Numbered from the stretch's first letter, positions 29,112 through 41,699 are shown. The stretch is DNA of 64,000 nucleotides from Tillus elongatus (GCA_964006375.1 OZ023265.1:168726533-168790532), one strand, 5' to 3'. The notes: a model not told the origin generated them from the sequence alone. Numbers and translations are program-made.

Positions 29112-30017
29112 CTCCGGTCTAGACTGACCGTAGACCAGTTGTCTTTTGCGGTCTAGAGCTTTACACTCGCACAAGAAATGCTGGGCTGCATCCTCCCCCT
29201 CGCTGCAGAGTCTGCATGCCAGATCCCCCTGGAACCGCCCCATTTTATGCAGGTTTTTCTTGACAGCCATGTGTCCCGTCAAAAGCTCTGTTATGTCCCT
29301 GAGGTGTCTAAGATTTAGCAGCTCCACAGCTCTCTTTGAACTGGATTCCCCAATTATTGTCTTCCCATGTCTGAGCCCTGGGCAGTCTGCCCAATATGCC
29401 ATATGATGGTGCCTGACCCAGGACTTGATGGTTCCCCTGGCCGTGCCTTTCAATAGGCCCAGGACCAGTTATGGTCCCATAAATTATTCTGCTGATCCTC
29501 TCTTCGCGAGACTGCAGAATCTTCATTGATCCAGGAACAACACCTCCATGGCGGCTGTTGGGATTGAAGTCATGGCCCCTGTGATGCCGAGGCAAGTCAT
29601 CCTTTGGATCTTGCCGAGTTTTTGTTTGTCACCGGATTGTGTCACCTTAGGCGACCACACCAGTGCCGCGTCTGTTAACGATGGTCTGACCACCCTTTTG
29701 TATAGCCTGTGGGCCATATTAAGGTTTAGTCCCCACGTTTTTCCATATAACCGCCTAGTGACGGCTAGGGTCATAACCGCCTTACGCAGTAGTTTTTCAA
29801 CGTGACCATTTCAGGTTAGCTTAGAGTTCAATACGACCCCAAGATATTTTACCGCTCTAGCCATTGGGATGTTTCTAACGTATAGAGTGAGAGTTCTGTG
29901 GCTCTTCCACTTCCTCCTCCTCGTAAACGGTATGTCGGTGGTGTCTGCATGCGCTCCCATACTGACTGTAACCTATTCCTCGGACTATGATGAGAATGTC
30001 GTCCGAATAGCCCTGTA
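29112..30017 (-). pseudogene. LINE fragment: RT catalytic core to zinc knuckle (same clade as 37-kb LINE)
   Basis: Minus strand, from a YSDD-type RT box (GYSDDILIIVRG) near 30010, through TDIPFTRRRK, ARAVKYLGVVLNSKL and RPSLTDAALVWSPKV, to the C-terminal CRLCSEGEDAAQHFLCECKA (C-x2-C-x8-H-x4-C) near 29190. Most of RNase H is deleted between about 29440 and 29530. Frameshifts separate the blocks. It parallels the 37.3-41.8 kb LINE but is clearly diverged, so it is a related family or an old copy. Confidence 0.8.
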
Positions 30018-30199
30018 CCTATGGTTGCCCTTACTTTCCGGAGATATACAAATTTTCGGAAACAAAATACAAAATTTTCCGGGAAAAAACCATCCCGATT
30101 TTCCTGGCTAACGAACTTATTCCAGCCACTTGCAAAAGGAACTTCACCAAAGTTGATCAAAATCTTCCAATTATTTTTGAGTTATCGGTGTGATATATA
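30018..30199 (-). mobile_element. Hairpin-ended repeat, core part (split by M3)
   Basis: 'ttgcccttactttccggagatata' to 'gagttatcggtgtgatata'. The remainder of the same element, (TA)n plus terminal block, lies at 32590-32780 beyond mariner-like element M3. Confidence 0.75.
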
Positions 30200-30710
30200 C
30201 AGGCTGTTTCAAAAATGATGGTCTATGTTACAGGTGCACATTCAGCACAAAAAATAAGACCATTTTTTCATATAAACACGGCTCCGCAAATGCTTAGTTT
30301 TTTAAATACAGAGTGTTAAAGTTATTTGTTTTTGTCAGTTTTTCACGAAAGTCTGAGTCGAATTAAAATTTGGCGTGAAAGTTGGCATGCGGGGGTTTTT
30401 GAAAGCAAGAAATTTAAATATGTTATTGTTAATAACACTGCTGGTAGAGGGCGCCACCTGCTTGCATTCAATTGGCTATAATTTTTTGACACCTAGTAAT
30501 ATCGACCTACCGTATAGCTACATTGCAGCCCTTATCAATTCTAAACAAAAAATGTATATTTGATCCAAATCTCTCAGACACACCATTTTCGAGATAATTC
30601 AATTTTTGTATGTCGATGTCGCTCAAAAATTATTTTTTTGTATTGTCTGCAAATTTTAACAAGAAATAAAACAACAAATAAAAAAGTTTATAACATTTTA
30701 TGATACCTGA

Positions 30711-31848
30711 CTACAATAAATGTTCAAAATGGCCACCCTCCACTTCAATACACTTTCGTATTCTGCGGAGCATACAACGTCGTACTCTGTGAAATATTTC
30801 TGGTGTATTTATAATTTGTTCGCATCCAAGTACAATTCTTTGCTGCAGATCATCAAGATTTTCAACATTTGCTTCATAAATAATACTTTTGAGATGCTCC
30901 CATAAATAAAAGTCCATAGGATCTAAATCAGAGGATCGAGCCGGCCATGGCTGAGGTCCACCGCGTCCAATCCATCTGCGTCCAAAAGTATTGCTTAGGG
31001 CAAAATGTGATGTCGGGGGGTGGGGGGTCGGAGGGGTGTTCCGTCATGCATAAACCACAGGTTATGTCTTATGTCAAGAGGTACATTTTCTAATAACCCA
31101 TTTAGTTGGTTTTGCAGCAATTCAAGATAAGTTGTAGCATTAAGTCTGTGAGGTAAAAAAAAATAGTCCTATCAAATTACACCCTACAATTCCAGACCAT
31201 ACACTTAAGGAACATTACTGTTGATGATGCCTTTCAAAAACTGCGTGGGGATTTTCGTCAGCCCAAATATGGCTGTTACGAAAATTGACGATCCCGTCGC
31301 GCCTAAATCCAGACTCGTCAGTGAACAATACAGAACTCAACAAGTTCTATACATTATTATGTTGAAGAAACCATTGGAAAAATTGTAGGCGAGGTATAAA
31401 GTCTCTTTTAGGCGATAGTGCCTCCACAAGTTGGATGTGATATGGACGCAATTGTTGCTCGTGAAGAACTCGCCATATCGTTGCATTGGATGCTCCCAGA
31501 TGATTGGTCATTTCCCTAGTACTTATTTTTGGATTTTGTTCAATTTCATCCAGAACAGCCTCTTCAAAATCAGCATTTCGTGGTCTGCCTCGATCAGCAG
31601 TAACTTGATTAAGGGTACCTGGTAAAAAAAATATATATTCGAAAGAGATAGATCGATGTATTAGATAATGTAAGTATGTACCTGTTTCTCGCAGCCGGAT
31701 TTCAATCCGTTGAAACATCCTTCTGTCTGGAATTCTCCGATTTGGGAAGGCTTCTTCATACAGTCGTTTCGCCTCATAACAGTTACCAAAAGCCCGTCAA
31801 TACATAACATGCATGTCTGTTCGTTCATTGTTGGTAAAGACTTCCATA
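30711..31848 (-). pseudogene. Mariner-like (DD41D-type) transposase, M3, with one apparent intron
   Basis: ATG at 31848 (MEVFTNNERTDMHVMY, then TGA), AFGNCYEAKRLYEEAFPNRR, RMFQRIEIRLRETG, then after a 63-bp gap TLNQVTADRGRPRNADFEEA, NPKISTREMTNHLGAS (HTH), LFTDESGFRRDG (first D), WSGIVG, HDGTP (second D, frameshifted) and MDFYLWEHLK (third D), ending FEHLL near 30711. About six stops or frameshifts. The intact N-terminal frame makes the intron call credible: only removal of the gap yields the common RLRETG...RGRPR arrangement. Confidence 0.82.
31619..31681 (-). other. Candidate 63-bp intron in M3 transposase
   Basis: On the minus strand GTACATACTTAC...TTTTTTTTACCAG. Splicing joins RLRETG to TLNQVTADRGRPR in frame. 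The gap encodes residues unlike any transposase and ends with a polypyrimidine tract before AG. Confidence 0.75.
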
Positions 31849-32586
31849 TTTAATTTAAAAAATTACGGACAATACATTTAATTACTTAAAAATAATGAGT
31901 AGTGTCAAACGTAAAAGTCAAATGTAGTATATATTACGACGAAAACGCAAAAGTCAAGTCCCGTAACGATGGAAAGCACTTTGCTAAATGGTTTGTTCAA
32001 AGTTTGTTATCATGGCTTTTTATTTTATCTTCATGATTGTGTCTTGTCAGTTCTTTTTTCTGGTAAAATTTCAATTTTTAACTAGAGAATAAGAAAATTA
32101 AGTTTATGCATACTGATAACAATTAAAAGGTGAAAAATGTATTCCTATGATTTGTCGCAGAATTAATTTTTGAGCGACATCGACATACAAAACTTGAAAT
32201 ATCTCGAAAATGATGTGTCTGAGAGATTTCAATCAAGTATACATTTTTTGCTTACAATTGATAAGGGCTGCAATGTAGCTATACGGTAGGTCAATATTAC
32301 TGGGTGTCAAAAAATTATAGCCAAATGAATGCAAGCCATGCCTCACAGGTGGCGCCCTCTGCCAGCAGTGTTATTAACAACAACATATTTAAATTTCTTG
32401 CCCTCTAAAACCCCCACATTTTAATTTGACTTGGACTATTCGTGATAAACTGACAATAACAAATAACTTTAACACGCTGTATTTAAAAAACTAAGCATTT
32501 GCGGACCCATATTTATATGAAAAAATAGTCTTATTTTTTTGTGCTGAATGTGCACCTGTAAGATAGACCATCATTTTTGAAACACC

Positions 32587-32589
<3 letters not shown>

Positions 32590-32656
<67 letters not shown>

Positions 32657-32780
32657 TGACACTGACCCCGGATATGGGTTATAGGGGTCCTAGTTTGCGC
32701 TTATTTGAAGACATTTTTTCAAATTTCAAAAGTCGCGATCTCCTTATTAGGGATTTTCTTAAGATAATTCACTGAGCTGT
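32590..32780 (-). mobile_element. Terminal block of hairpin-ended repeat (right of M3)
   Basis: (TA)n at 32594-32650, then 'aaaaattgacactgaccccggatatgg', 'tttgcgcttatttgaag' and 'cttattagggattttcttaagataattcact'. Confidence 0.75.
32594..32650. repeat. (TA)n microsatellite
   Basis: TA run between M3 and the terminal block. Confidence 0.95.
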
Positions 32781-34327
32781 AGTAGCGGTTTAAAAGGGTC
32801 TAATTGTAATTGAACATTTTTTTAAATGTTTGAAATGAAATATGTAACAAAAAAATCAATCGGTATATTTTCAAATTGCAAATATTATTTGTGCAGGCAT
32901 GTTGGGAAAATCGTATTCTCGTTGTATCTACCTACATTAGCACAATTTTTGTTTTCATTCCTATAATATGCAGGAACGTTGCTACGTGTAGAAAATAATA
33001 AAAATTGTTACTATACCTACATGAGTCAGCATTATATATATAAATAGTAAAGCAGGTTGATATGTATAGGGCTCCACATGTATATAGTTTAGCTCCAACA
33101 GAGCAGAGCAAGACACACGATACAGGGCACATATTTGAGTAACATATGGACAAGTGGTATTATGTGTAACCCTGGAGACCTGTCAAAACCTATTTATAGG
33201 GCATACACAATACTCTACTCGGTGACTGGTGCATTATTATAGTACGGGCTAACCCCGATATACCCGGCGTCCTGCTATGGCCCTCGGCATTTAGTCATCT
33301 GTAGAGAATCCGCAGAAAAACCTACAATAAATGTATGTGTCTACATATACAGGCTGATCCAAATTTTAGCCTCACCGAGGGGATCTCGGTTATTATTAAA
33401 TAAAGAGAGTAGATTTTTTGTGCTATTGAACATGCCGCAAAGAAAATCAACTTCCTGTAACTGCCGTTCAAGAAATTGTCAAAGAAAACTGAAAAAAAAA
33501 CGATTTTTTATTTTCGCCTCTGGCTCATTTCTTTGAACTCGCCTAAAGAAACTAAAAACACATTCTCACAGCCATTTCCAGTTTTCTATATGATAGCGCA
33601 CTCAAAATTTTTCAACAACGTTTCGCCTTCTTTGAAACATCATCAAATTTCTTATTTCTTACGAGCGCCATACTGGATTTTAACATCATAGGATTTTTTT
33701 TCGGAATTCAACAATATATAACACGTTAAGAAATCATTTGGACTTAACTGCCAATACATACATTACATTATACATTATACTTCATTGGCTGAAATTACAC
33801 AATACGTCTATACAGTAAGTTCATTTTGACTTGTGTAGTATATAGTGACATAATTTAAACAGTTTATTCTAAAAATACTTGACACTGCATTATCCAAATA
33901 TGACAATTCGAATTTTGACAACCCATTTTAAATAAAGTTTTTATACAATTTTTTCTTCCATCTTACATTTCCAATCACTGCCTTCATTTACTACTAATCT
34001 TTATACATCCATCATTACTTTCCCATCATCATTCTTCATTTACTTTCCACGTTTATACCAAATTTATAAAATTTTATAAAAAACCGAACCGCTTCATTCT
34101 GACAAAAATATGACTTATCAGTGCAAAATCACCGTAATTTGTCTCCTGACTTTAGCGGTAGAACTTTAAAACGTGATAACGTTGTCGTAGTAAGATATCG
34201 TGCAATATTGCTGACTGATGTGAATCTTATAGGGTTTGTAATTATTTTCACATAATGTTCTTCAAACTCGTGCTTACGTTATACCTAGAGGAAACTGAAT
34301 GGTCATTATTGACCTAACAAATTAAAC
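32781..34327. other. No gene recognised; one possible element end
   Basis: No coding similarity. 'tatacaggctgatccaaattttagcctc' at 33348 resembles the TA-flanked start of a mariner-type TIR but no inverse partner was found. Confidence 0.4.
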
Positions 34328-35390
34328 ATTTCTGGACGCAGCAAGTGCGTTATAGTGGCGAATTTTCATAAGAATTGTACACTATTATTATACGGCATAT
34401 TAGTAAAGTTAATACTTTAAACTTACACACACCTTGAAGATCGATTTTAGAGGTTCTAGTACGCGCACATTTGAAGAATTCTTTAGAAAGTGTTACCATC
34501 GATATCTCTCTACTATCAAAAAAATCCTGTGTTCAAACCCCTTTTGAGAAAAATGCCCAAAATCAATTTTCTATGAAGCTAAAGAATTAACTAATTTAAA
34601 TTAATTAAAGTCTCTATAAAAGAAATGTGTTACAAATTTCATTAAAGTTATACATATGAATTAAGTTTTCCAGAAGGAAACTTAATTCATATTTAGAAAA
34701 GTAAAATATCTGCCAAATTATAGACGTAGCAGTTATTTTTCCTTATTAATCGCCAGTATGATTTCGTTTTAGTCAACCTAATCAAACCGGTTTTTCCAAT
34801 ATCAACAATAGCGAAATTATAATTTCAGACTCAAAGGTGACAAACTTATTTAGGCGTTTTAAACAAAAATGAGATCTTGTTCAAAACGTATGAAATCTGT
34901 GCACTATTGTTTCTCCAAATGTCAAAATAAAACATAAAAAACATACATTCATCGAGCTGGATTCGATAACGTAATCTTCTGCTTATGAGGCAAGCATGAC
35001 ACCTCTTAGCCATCTAGGCATATGTCAAGTAACGTTTTGTTTGCATGACACATTAGATCGGCTTCATGCCCGGGATATTAGATTCAAAGTATACGTAACA
35101 ATTAATTACAGCATTAGTAGAATTACCACTGAAACACATCCCACGACGGTTTCGGTCGTATATGACGTTTTATGTTTAAGTTTAAACATAAAAGAAACTA
35201 TTTTAGAATCATTTTTATAGAGACTTGGCTTGATTTTGTTTACATTTCTGCTATATTATGCGACAGCATAATATATCTATGCTGCGCTAAACCTGTATTT
35301 GAGGCCTCGCATAAAGCTACAAATATAGTGTCTTTTAATAATTGATGGAATCGCCAGTTAAATAACAACCACTTGGTCAATTTATAATTT
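34328..35390 (-). mobile_element. Composite interspersed repeat, copy 2 (uninterrupted)
   Basis: Starts 'tctggacgcagcaagtgcgttatag' and matches 7495-11440 piecewise. It is continuous across the points where copy 1 carries the LTR element (near 34460) and the 1.9-kb TIR element (near 35150). It contains a tRNA-like module on the minus strand at 34955-35020 and a ~360-bp segment absent from copy 1. Confidence 0.75.
34955..35020 (-). repeat. tRNA-like module (Met-type anticodon loop), SINE head candidate
   Basis: Minus strand reads TGGCTAAGAGG (A box), an anticodon stem-loop TGC-CTCATAA-GCA with CAT anticodon, and GTTATCGAATCC (B box) at correct spacing. The acceptor and T arms do not pair, so it is tRNA-derived, not a working tRNA gene. 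Confidence 0.6.
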
Positions 35391-35740
35391 CATGTGGTCT
35401 GCCATTTTCCATAATTGCGGCCGAGATTTCACGATTGTTGGTTCGGGTAGTATGTTTTGTGCCTGGTATATATTTAGTTTGGTTACCGTTGATGTATGGT
35501 TTATACCTGTTGTATGAATCAATCTACGCGTGGCAGTTAACAACTCTGTCTGTCAGGCATTGGACTTTAACCACTAAGTCGTCTCAATGCATGTCTTTGG
35601 GATTTTATTTATAATTTGGAAAATAAACTCTACATATTGTGTACCAAATTACTTTAAATTCACAACATAGGTTTATTGGCACTATTTCTAGCCACATGTA
35701 AAGTCCCATTATAGTGATACTTAAAAAAATATAGCGTTTC
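35391..35740. other. No gene recognised
   Basis: Unassigned. Confidence 0.4.
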
Positions 35741-35998
35741 CAAAAAGTATTCCCCAATTTTCCACCGGAAAAACTTGAGCATAAAGGTTGATTAACGAAT
35801 TCGACCTCGGTTTTCGCCCAAACAAAATTTTTGCCAAGTTTTATTGAAATCAGTTTAGTATTTTATGAGTTATCGCTCGGTTAAATACATGCATGGTAAC
35901 CAAATTTGATGTCTACTTTCTTAAAAAAAAACACATATTTGCGATTTAAAACATTTTTATGGAAATTCATTATCATAACGCACTTGCTGCGTCCAGAC
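35741..35998. mobile_element. Hairpin-repeat core joined to a type A end
   Basis: 35741-35890 is a diverged core ('gattaacgaattcgacctcgg', 'tatgagttatcgctcgg'). 35892-35998 is the right end of a type A repeat in inverse orientation, finishing in the hairpin and 'gtccagacttttt'. Confidence 0.6.
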
Positions 35999-36399
35999 TT
36001 TTTCTTATTTGAATGGAAGTGGAATTTTACTTAGAGAAAGGTAGGCACACATCTTAAGTCAAAATAATTTGTTGTAAATTGTTGAATTCTAGTTTCTTTT
36101 AGTATTATTAATCTTAGAAACATAATCGGGGGTTGTTTAGAACACATTTGATTTGTAATCTTGGCAAATCTCAAGAGGACATAAGCAATTATAAGCACAT
36201 GTGACCTCTATGGACTTGACATCAATCAACTTGTCAAGCCTGGGGAGATCTACAACAAATCAGTTCTTGTAAAATATATTTCTTCCAGTTTCCTTGTGGA
36301 TAAAAGGAAAACCTTATATATCTTCTATGTTATTTCAAAGCTTATATATTATTAAAAATCACAACACTTGGCTTAGCAATTCTTATTTAATATAAAAAA
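35999..36399. other. No gene recognised
   Basis: Unassigned. Confidence 0.4.
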
Positions 36400-36710
36400 G
36401 TCTGGACGCAGCAAGTGCGTTATGGTAGTGAATTTTCATTAAAATATTTTTAATAGCAAATATGTTTTTTTTAAGAAAGCAGGCATCAAATTTGGTTATC
36501 AGTATAACCTATATAGTAGAAACAATGTGCCATGTTTCATCAAAATAACTTTATTGTTTGAAACTGTACAAAAAGTTCCGAAAGTAAACTTTAAATGTTC
36601 CCGAAAAAACTGGTTTCTTGGTCAACCTTATAGGTTAATAGCAAATTGAGTTGTCAAGTTTAAAGCATTTAATGAAATTTCGCTACCATAACGCACTTGC
36701 TGCGTCCCGA
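36400..36710. mobile_element. Type A hairpin repeat, copy 3 (complete)
   Basis: 311 bp bounded by GTCTGGACGCAGCAAGTGCG and its inverse. An A-run precedes the left end and a T-rich stretch follows the right end. Interior as in copy 1. Confidence 0.75.
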
Positions 36711-36940
36711 ATTTCTTATCTTACAAACATGTATTATATTTCCATGGAAAATGCAAAAATGTAATAACATAAGGCGTGTTCGATTAAAAAAAATAATTTG
36801 AATAACCAACGACTTATGGGCTATCCTGTAATTGTAGAAATATTTTTTAACATGTAGCTCAAGACAACCTATAATTAATGTACACAATTTTTTTTCGTAT
36901 CTCGTATAATAACGGATATATTGAGCTTTATTGATTTTTT
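36711..36940. mobile_element. Repeat block B
   Basis: 'catgtattatatttccatgg ... accaacgacttatgggctatcctg ... gtataataacggatatattgagc', directly continuous with the type A copy to its left and the longer hairpin repeat to its right. Confidence 0.6.
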
Positions 36941-37333
36941 ACGAAAATTCGACAAAAATTATATACCATTAAACGTTAAACTCTATAGCCAAGCTATTGC
37001 CAAAGCATCAGAGGAAGGGGTCTATTTGAAATGAATTTTCTGGAAATATTTATTAAAATGAAGGACAATAACGATTGAAACTGAGACTTCATGCTTTGTA
37101 AAACATTCTTCTTGAGACATTTTCTTTCCTTAGCTCATATTAGTTTTAGGTTCTTTGCCTAAATATTACCAATTTTGACGTTTTAAAGCGCGACTTTGAC
37201 ATTTTGAGGAAAACCCAAATTTATTTTTCTTTAAATGCCTATAACTTTTTTATCTTTTAACCTGTAGAGAAAAATTTTAATAGGTAACTTACCTATAACG
37301 ATATAAACTCGCGTACCAAATTTGGTTGCCCTT

Positions 37334-38051
37334 TTTTTTCTCTCCCTCAGGGCTTGTCCGCGGTCTCGCTGCCCTGAAAGGACTGCAACCTTTAGTTTAT
37401 TGTGCATACCCTTAGTCTTTTTTTTTTTGGGGTGTAAAGTTAGTTCGCCTCCCCGTGGTGCACCCTGGATAGCGTCTACTATTAGACGTGAACTAAATGA
37501 ACTAACCAAACCGTAACCCTCCTAGTCATGTCTTAGGAGGGCCGGGAATGCTTGCCTTAATTGGCCGGCATTGCGAGGAGAGTCCTCTATAAAAAACCCA
37601 CATCGCAAGGTCGTTGGCGGGTTGGTGCCGAGGCGATGATGCTTCTGGCCGATATGGCCGAGCATTGGCAGGATGGTAATTCTGTCGCTAACGTTAACCC
37701 TCCCCAGGGAAACCGGGCGACGTCCCTGTGTAAATGCCTATTCATGGGATGCGGGGCTCTTCCATGGAGGTCTATTTTCCCTTGCTGCTCGTGGGACCAA
37801 ACATGGACACGACTTACACAGACCCAATAGAGGAGGTGGCAGGATTCAACCTTCCACTGGAACCTCCAGAGGGAAAAAACAGAGGAAAGGAAAGTCCACC
37901 CCTAGGACGACTACCAAAGGTAGACCCTCCTATAGGAAGCTTGGTTATCGAGCTCCTAAAAAGGAGGAGGAACCTGCACCATAATTCCCTTTTCCTTTAA
38001 GCTCCTTAACCTACACCTTTATCCTCTATACACTCCTATATTCCTACCCCA
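37334..38051 (+). other. 5' region of the LINE; possible ORF1 remnant
   Basis: GC-richer than flanking DNA. Overlapping frames at 37561-37830, 37673-37984 and 37734-38000 (88 codons, beginning MPIHGMRGSSMEVYF) precede ORF2 but none shows CCHC knuckles or a coiled coil. An intact ORF1 is therefore missing, shortened, or not expected in this position. Confidence 0.45.
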
Positions 38052-41000
38052 ATGCCCACCAACTTAAGGTGCATTCAAGCTAATCTGCATCATGCTAAGG
38101 CTGCGACATACCTCCTTAGCATGAAATTAAAGGAAGAGCAAATAGATATTGCTCTCCTCCAAGAGCCCTGGACCGCTAAATCGGAACGAACAAAAGGGCT
38201 GGGTAACACTTCTGGTAAGATAGTAGAGGTGGGCTCTGGTACTAAACCCAGAGCCTGTATCTGGATCAGAAACAACTTGCAGTATTTTACACTTTCAGAG
38301 TACTGCACCAAGGACATGGCATCCATCCATCTCGTGATCACATCCGGGGGGACCAGGCTGGAAGTAGTGGCCTGTTCGGCCTATTTCCCTGGAGACAGAG
38401 ATGCAGAACAACCACCTCCAGCAGAGGTGCGGAAATTGATCGCCTACTGCAAGAGGAACAATTATCACCTCGTAATGGGGTGTGATGCGAACTCCCATCA
38501 CTTGGCTTGGGGGAGCACGGACACTAACAGACGAGGTGAATCATTATTTGAATACATTTTGGGGGAGGAGCTGGTTGTCAACAACATAGGCTCGGAACCC
38601 ACCTTTCTTACAGCTAACCGGAGAGAGGTTTTAGATCTTACGATCAGCTCAAGGCTTTTGAGCTCAAAAATCCTCAAATGGAGTGTGTCGTCTGAACCCT
38701 CATGTTCAGGCCATGCCCATATCCTATTTGAAATTGAAACAGGCCCTAGACCTGTGTTAGAGTATCGGGACCCGAGGAGGACGGATTGGGAGGGATACAA
38801 ACAGTCCCTCGCCGGCAGACTTGGGTCCGCAATCCCCACAGTGAGGGATCGTGATGAGATCGAGATTGCGGCCGAACAGGTTAGGGAAGCTGTGGTCTCT
38901 GCCTATCACGAAAACTGTCCATTGAGGTCAAAGAGAGACAGTCGGGGGTCTACTTGGTGGAATAATAACCTCGATAAACTACGAAGAGAAGTTAGACGTC
39001 TCTTCAATCGTGCTAAGATTACAGGCAACTGGGAGCAATATAAAACCGCTCTAACACATTATAATAAAGAGATCAGGAACGCTAAGAGGGAGTCCTGGAG
39101 GAGGTTCTGCGGGGACATTGATAGTGTGCCCAGCAGCGCCAGAATCCACAGGATTCTCTCACGCGACCGTGTACAGGAACTGGGATCGATAAAACGACCA
39201 GATGGTTCCTTTACTGAATCTCGAAAAGAAACGTTAGAGCTCTTAGCACACACACACTTCCCAGATTGTCTGATCCTGAGCAACGGTTAGGTCCTACCAG
39301 CTGAGGGACGATCCAAACGCCCCCAAAGGGAGGACTGGCTAGTTGCTCGGAGAATAGTTACAGCCTCGGCAGTGGAGTGTGCTGTGAATCATTTCCAGCC
39401 ATTCAAGTCGCCAGGGGAGGATGGGGTGGTACCGGTCCTACTACAAAAGGGACTGGAGATTCTCCTACCCTTCCTTATCAGGCTGTTCAGAGCCAGTCTG
39501 GCCTGGAACTATATTCCTTCCAGCTAGACGGTGGTTAGGGGGGTTTACATTCCCAAATTGGGACGTAATGACCTCCTACCTACTTCACTGAGACCTCTCA
39601 GTATTACATCATTCCTCTTGAAGGGATTGGAAAAAATACTGGACGGACACATTAGGGGGAACATCTTACCCAAGAACCCCCTAAATACCCACCAGTATGC
39701 CTATCAAACTGGCAAATCAACTGAGTTAGCGCTCAATAACCTCGTCGAGAAGATCACACACTCTCTGAAAAATGGAGAGGTTGCGGTGGCGGCATTTCTC
39801 GACATAGAAGGAGCATTTAATAATGCATTACCGATCTCCCTCTACGAGGCCACTATCGCTAGGGGGGTGGAACCTACCATCTGTGGCTGGATCGGAAACA
39901 TGCTGCACAATCGGACCATTATTACCTCATTACGGGGAGAGGTGGTCAGCGTTAGGGCTGCGAGAGGGTGTCCTCAGGGGGGCGTTCTATCCCCCCTGTT
40001 GTGGTCCCTCTTTGTGGACGACCTGCTGGCTATCCTCGGACTCTGGGAGGTTGAGGTCCAGGCGTATGCGGATGATCTTGTCATAATGGTTAGAGGCAAA
40101 TCTGAGGAGGAACTGTCTAGTACTCTTCAAGAAGCACTAAATGTAGTCAATGATTGGTGCCGTAGGGAACAGATGTCTGTGAACCCTCGCAAAACGATCA
40201 TTGTCCCGTTCACCAGAAGAAGAAGGTTGGACAAATTAAAACCACCTAATCTTATGGGGGAAAACATTCCATTTTCGGACCAAGCAAAATATCTGGGAGT
40301 TATCCTAGATAAGAAGCTCAACTGGGACAGACAGTTAGAAAATGTTATCCGCAGGGCTAAGATGTCCCTGTGGACCTGCCGGAGAATCTGTGGGAACAAC
40401 TGGGGAACTAGCCCCCAACAGATGTACTGGCTCTATGTAGTGGTTATCAGACCTATGATAACATATGGAGCCATAGTTTGGTGGCCTAAGGTGCTTCGTG
40501 GTACCGCGAGGGCCAAACTGGCTCATCTACAGAGACAAGCATGTCTGATGATAACGGGAGCGATAAGCACCGCACCATCAGTCGCTCTGGAGGTTCTCCT
40601 CAATATTCCCCCACTTCACATATGGCTGGAGAGGGTGGCGAGGTGGACAACGTACAGACTAATACAAACGGCAGATAACATGCCGAGGGAAGTCAGTCTG
40701 AGGGGGTCCGGACTCCTTGATGACAGTGATTGTCACAGGATTCTGGGAATGGTCTCGGACTTGATGCCTACAAAAATCAGCAGAGATCTGTCTTTCAAGA
40801 CCGTCCTCCCGGAAAGGGAGGACTGGGACCGGAACCAATCGACCCTGTTGAGAGCGGACCTCTGCTGGTACTCTGACGGCTCCAAAACCAATATGGGAGT
40901 AGGAGCCGGCGCATATGGGGGCAGCGCCGATGCTAGACTATCAGCTAGCCTCGGCAAGTACGCAACCATACACCAGGCAGAAGTTTATGCCATCGAGATG

Positions 41001-41699
41001 TGTGCAAGGGAAAGCTTAAAAGACCTATGCACAAACAAATCGATAAAGATATTTGCAGATAGCCAAGCTGCAATAAAGGCTCTTGGTTCCTACCGGTGCA
41101 ATTCAAAGACGGTATGGAGTTGTAAATCTGCCCTTAACGAATTGGGCAGCTGTAATGAGGTGTCGCTGGTCTGGATACCGGGTCACTCGGACCATGATGG
41201 CAACGTTGCGGCAGACGCGCTTGCCAGGAGTGGTGCCCAGTGTGACTTTGTCGGACCAGAACCGGTGCTGGGAATAACATCTTGCACAGCAAAACGCACC
41301 TTAAAGACCTGGACAGATAGAAGGACAATTCAATATTGGCAAAATCTTCCAGGATTAGCTCACTCTAAGGCCTTCATAAATGGCCTGTCTGAGTCAAGGG
41401 CTAAGAAACTTCTAGAGTTGAACAGACAACAACTGACTACTCTAGTCGGCCTGTATACAGGACACTGTCGCTTGCGGCATCACATGCACCGTATTGGGAT
41501 CGGTCAGGAGACCGAGTGCCGGCTGTGTATGGAGAATGACGAAACAGCAGAGCACGTGCTGTGTTCCTGTCCGGCAGCGGATAGGACTAGACACCTGCTC
41601 TTTGGCAAGGTAAAGCTTGCTCCAGAGGATCTGGATCAACTTTCGCCCGCAAAGGTTATCGACCTCTGTAGGAGGGTGGATTTGTTGGGCGAAATATAG
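38052..41699 (+). pseudogene. LINE ORF2: endonuclease - RT - RNase H - zinc knuckle, two in-frame TAGs
   Basis: 1,216 codons in one frame. AP-type endonuclease about residues 1-230 (RCIQANLHHAKAA, LLQEPW, GCDANSHH, SGHAH). TAG at 39288 after ILSNG; the frame continues open (REDWLVARRIV, SPGEDGVVP). TAG at 39525 in IPSS*TVVRGVYIPK, where Trp is usual. RT: AAFLDIEGAFNNA (motif A), GCPQGGVLSPLLWSLFVDDLL (motif B region), AYADDLVIM (catalytic YADD). RNase H: CWYSDGSK, HQAEVYAIE, IFADSQAAI, WIPGHSDHDGNVAADALA. C-terminal knuckle CRLCMENDETAEHVLCSC (C-x2-C-x8-H-x4-C). Target-primed retrotransposition protein; nicks DNA and reverse-transcribes its RNA in the nucleus. Only the two stops separate it from an open frame. 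Confidence 0.92.

Larger units (their letters stand above)
30200..32589 (-). mobile_element. Mariner-like element M3 with ~450-bp TIRs
   Basis: Ends CAGGCTGTTTCAAAAATGATG (left) and its inverse with CACCCTG (right). The inverted repeats span about 30200-30640 and 32150-32589 and share 'ggtgcacattcagcac', 'aaactaagcatttgcgg' and 'aaggtcgatatta'-type blocks. TA flanks both sides and the element split the (TA)n zone of a hairpin repeat. A transposase runs on the minus strand. Confidence 0.88.

Noticed and set aside
36400..36710. Type A repeat as a conventional TA-duplicating MITE
   Set aside because: Ends lie beside A- and T-runs without a TA or other clear duplication, and each end is the hairpin terminus of the larger family, so a tail-to-tail Helentron derivative fits better.
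38052..41699. Host-encoded reverse transcriptase or bacterial retron
   Set aside because: Domain order endonuclease-RT-RNase H-zinc knuckle and flanking target duplication make it a LINE.
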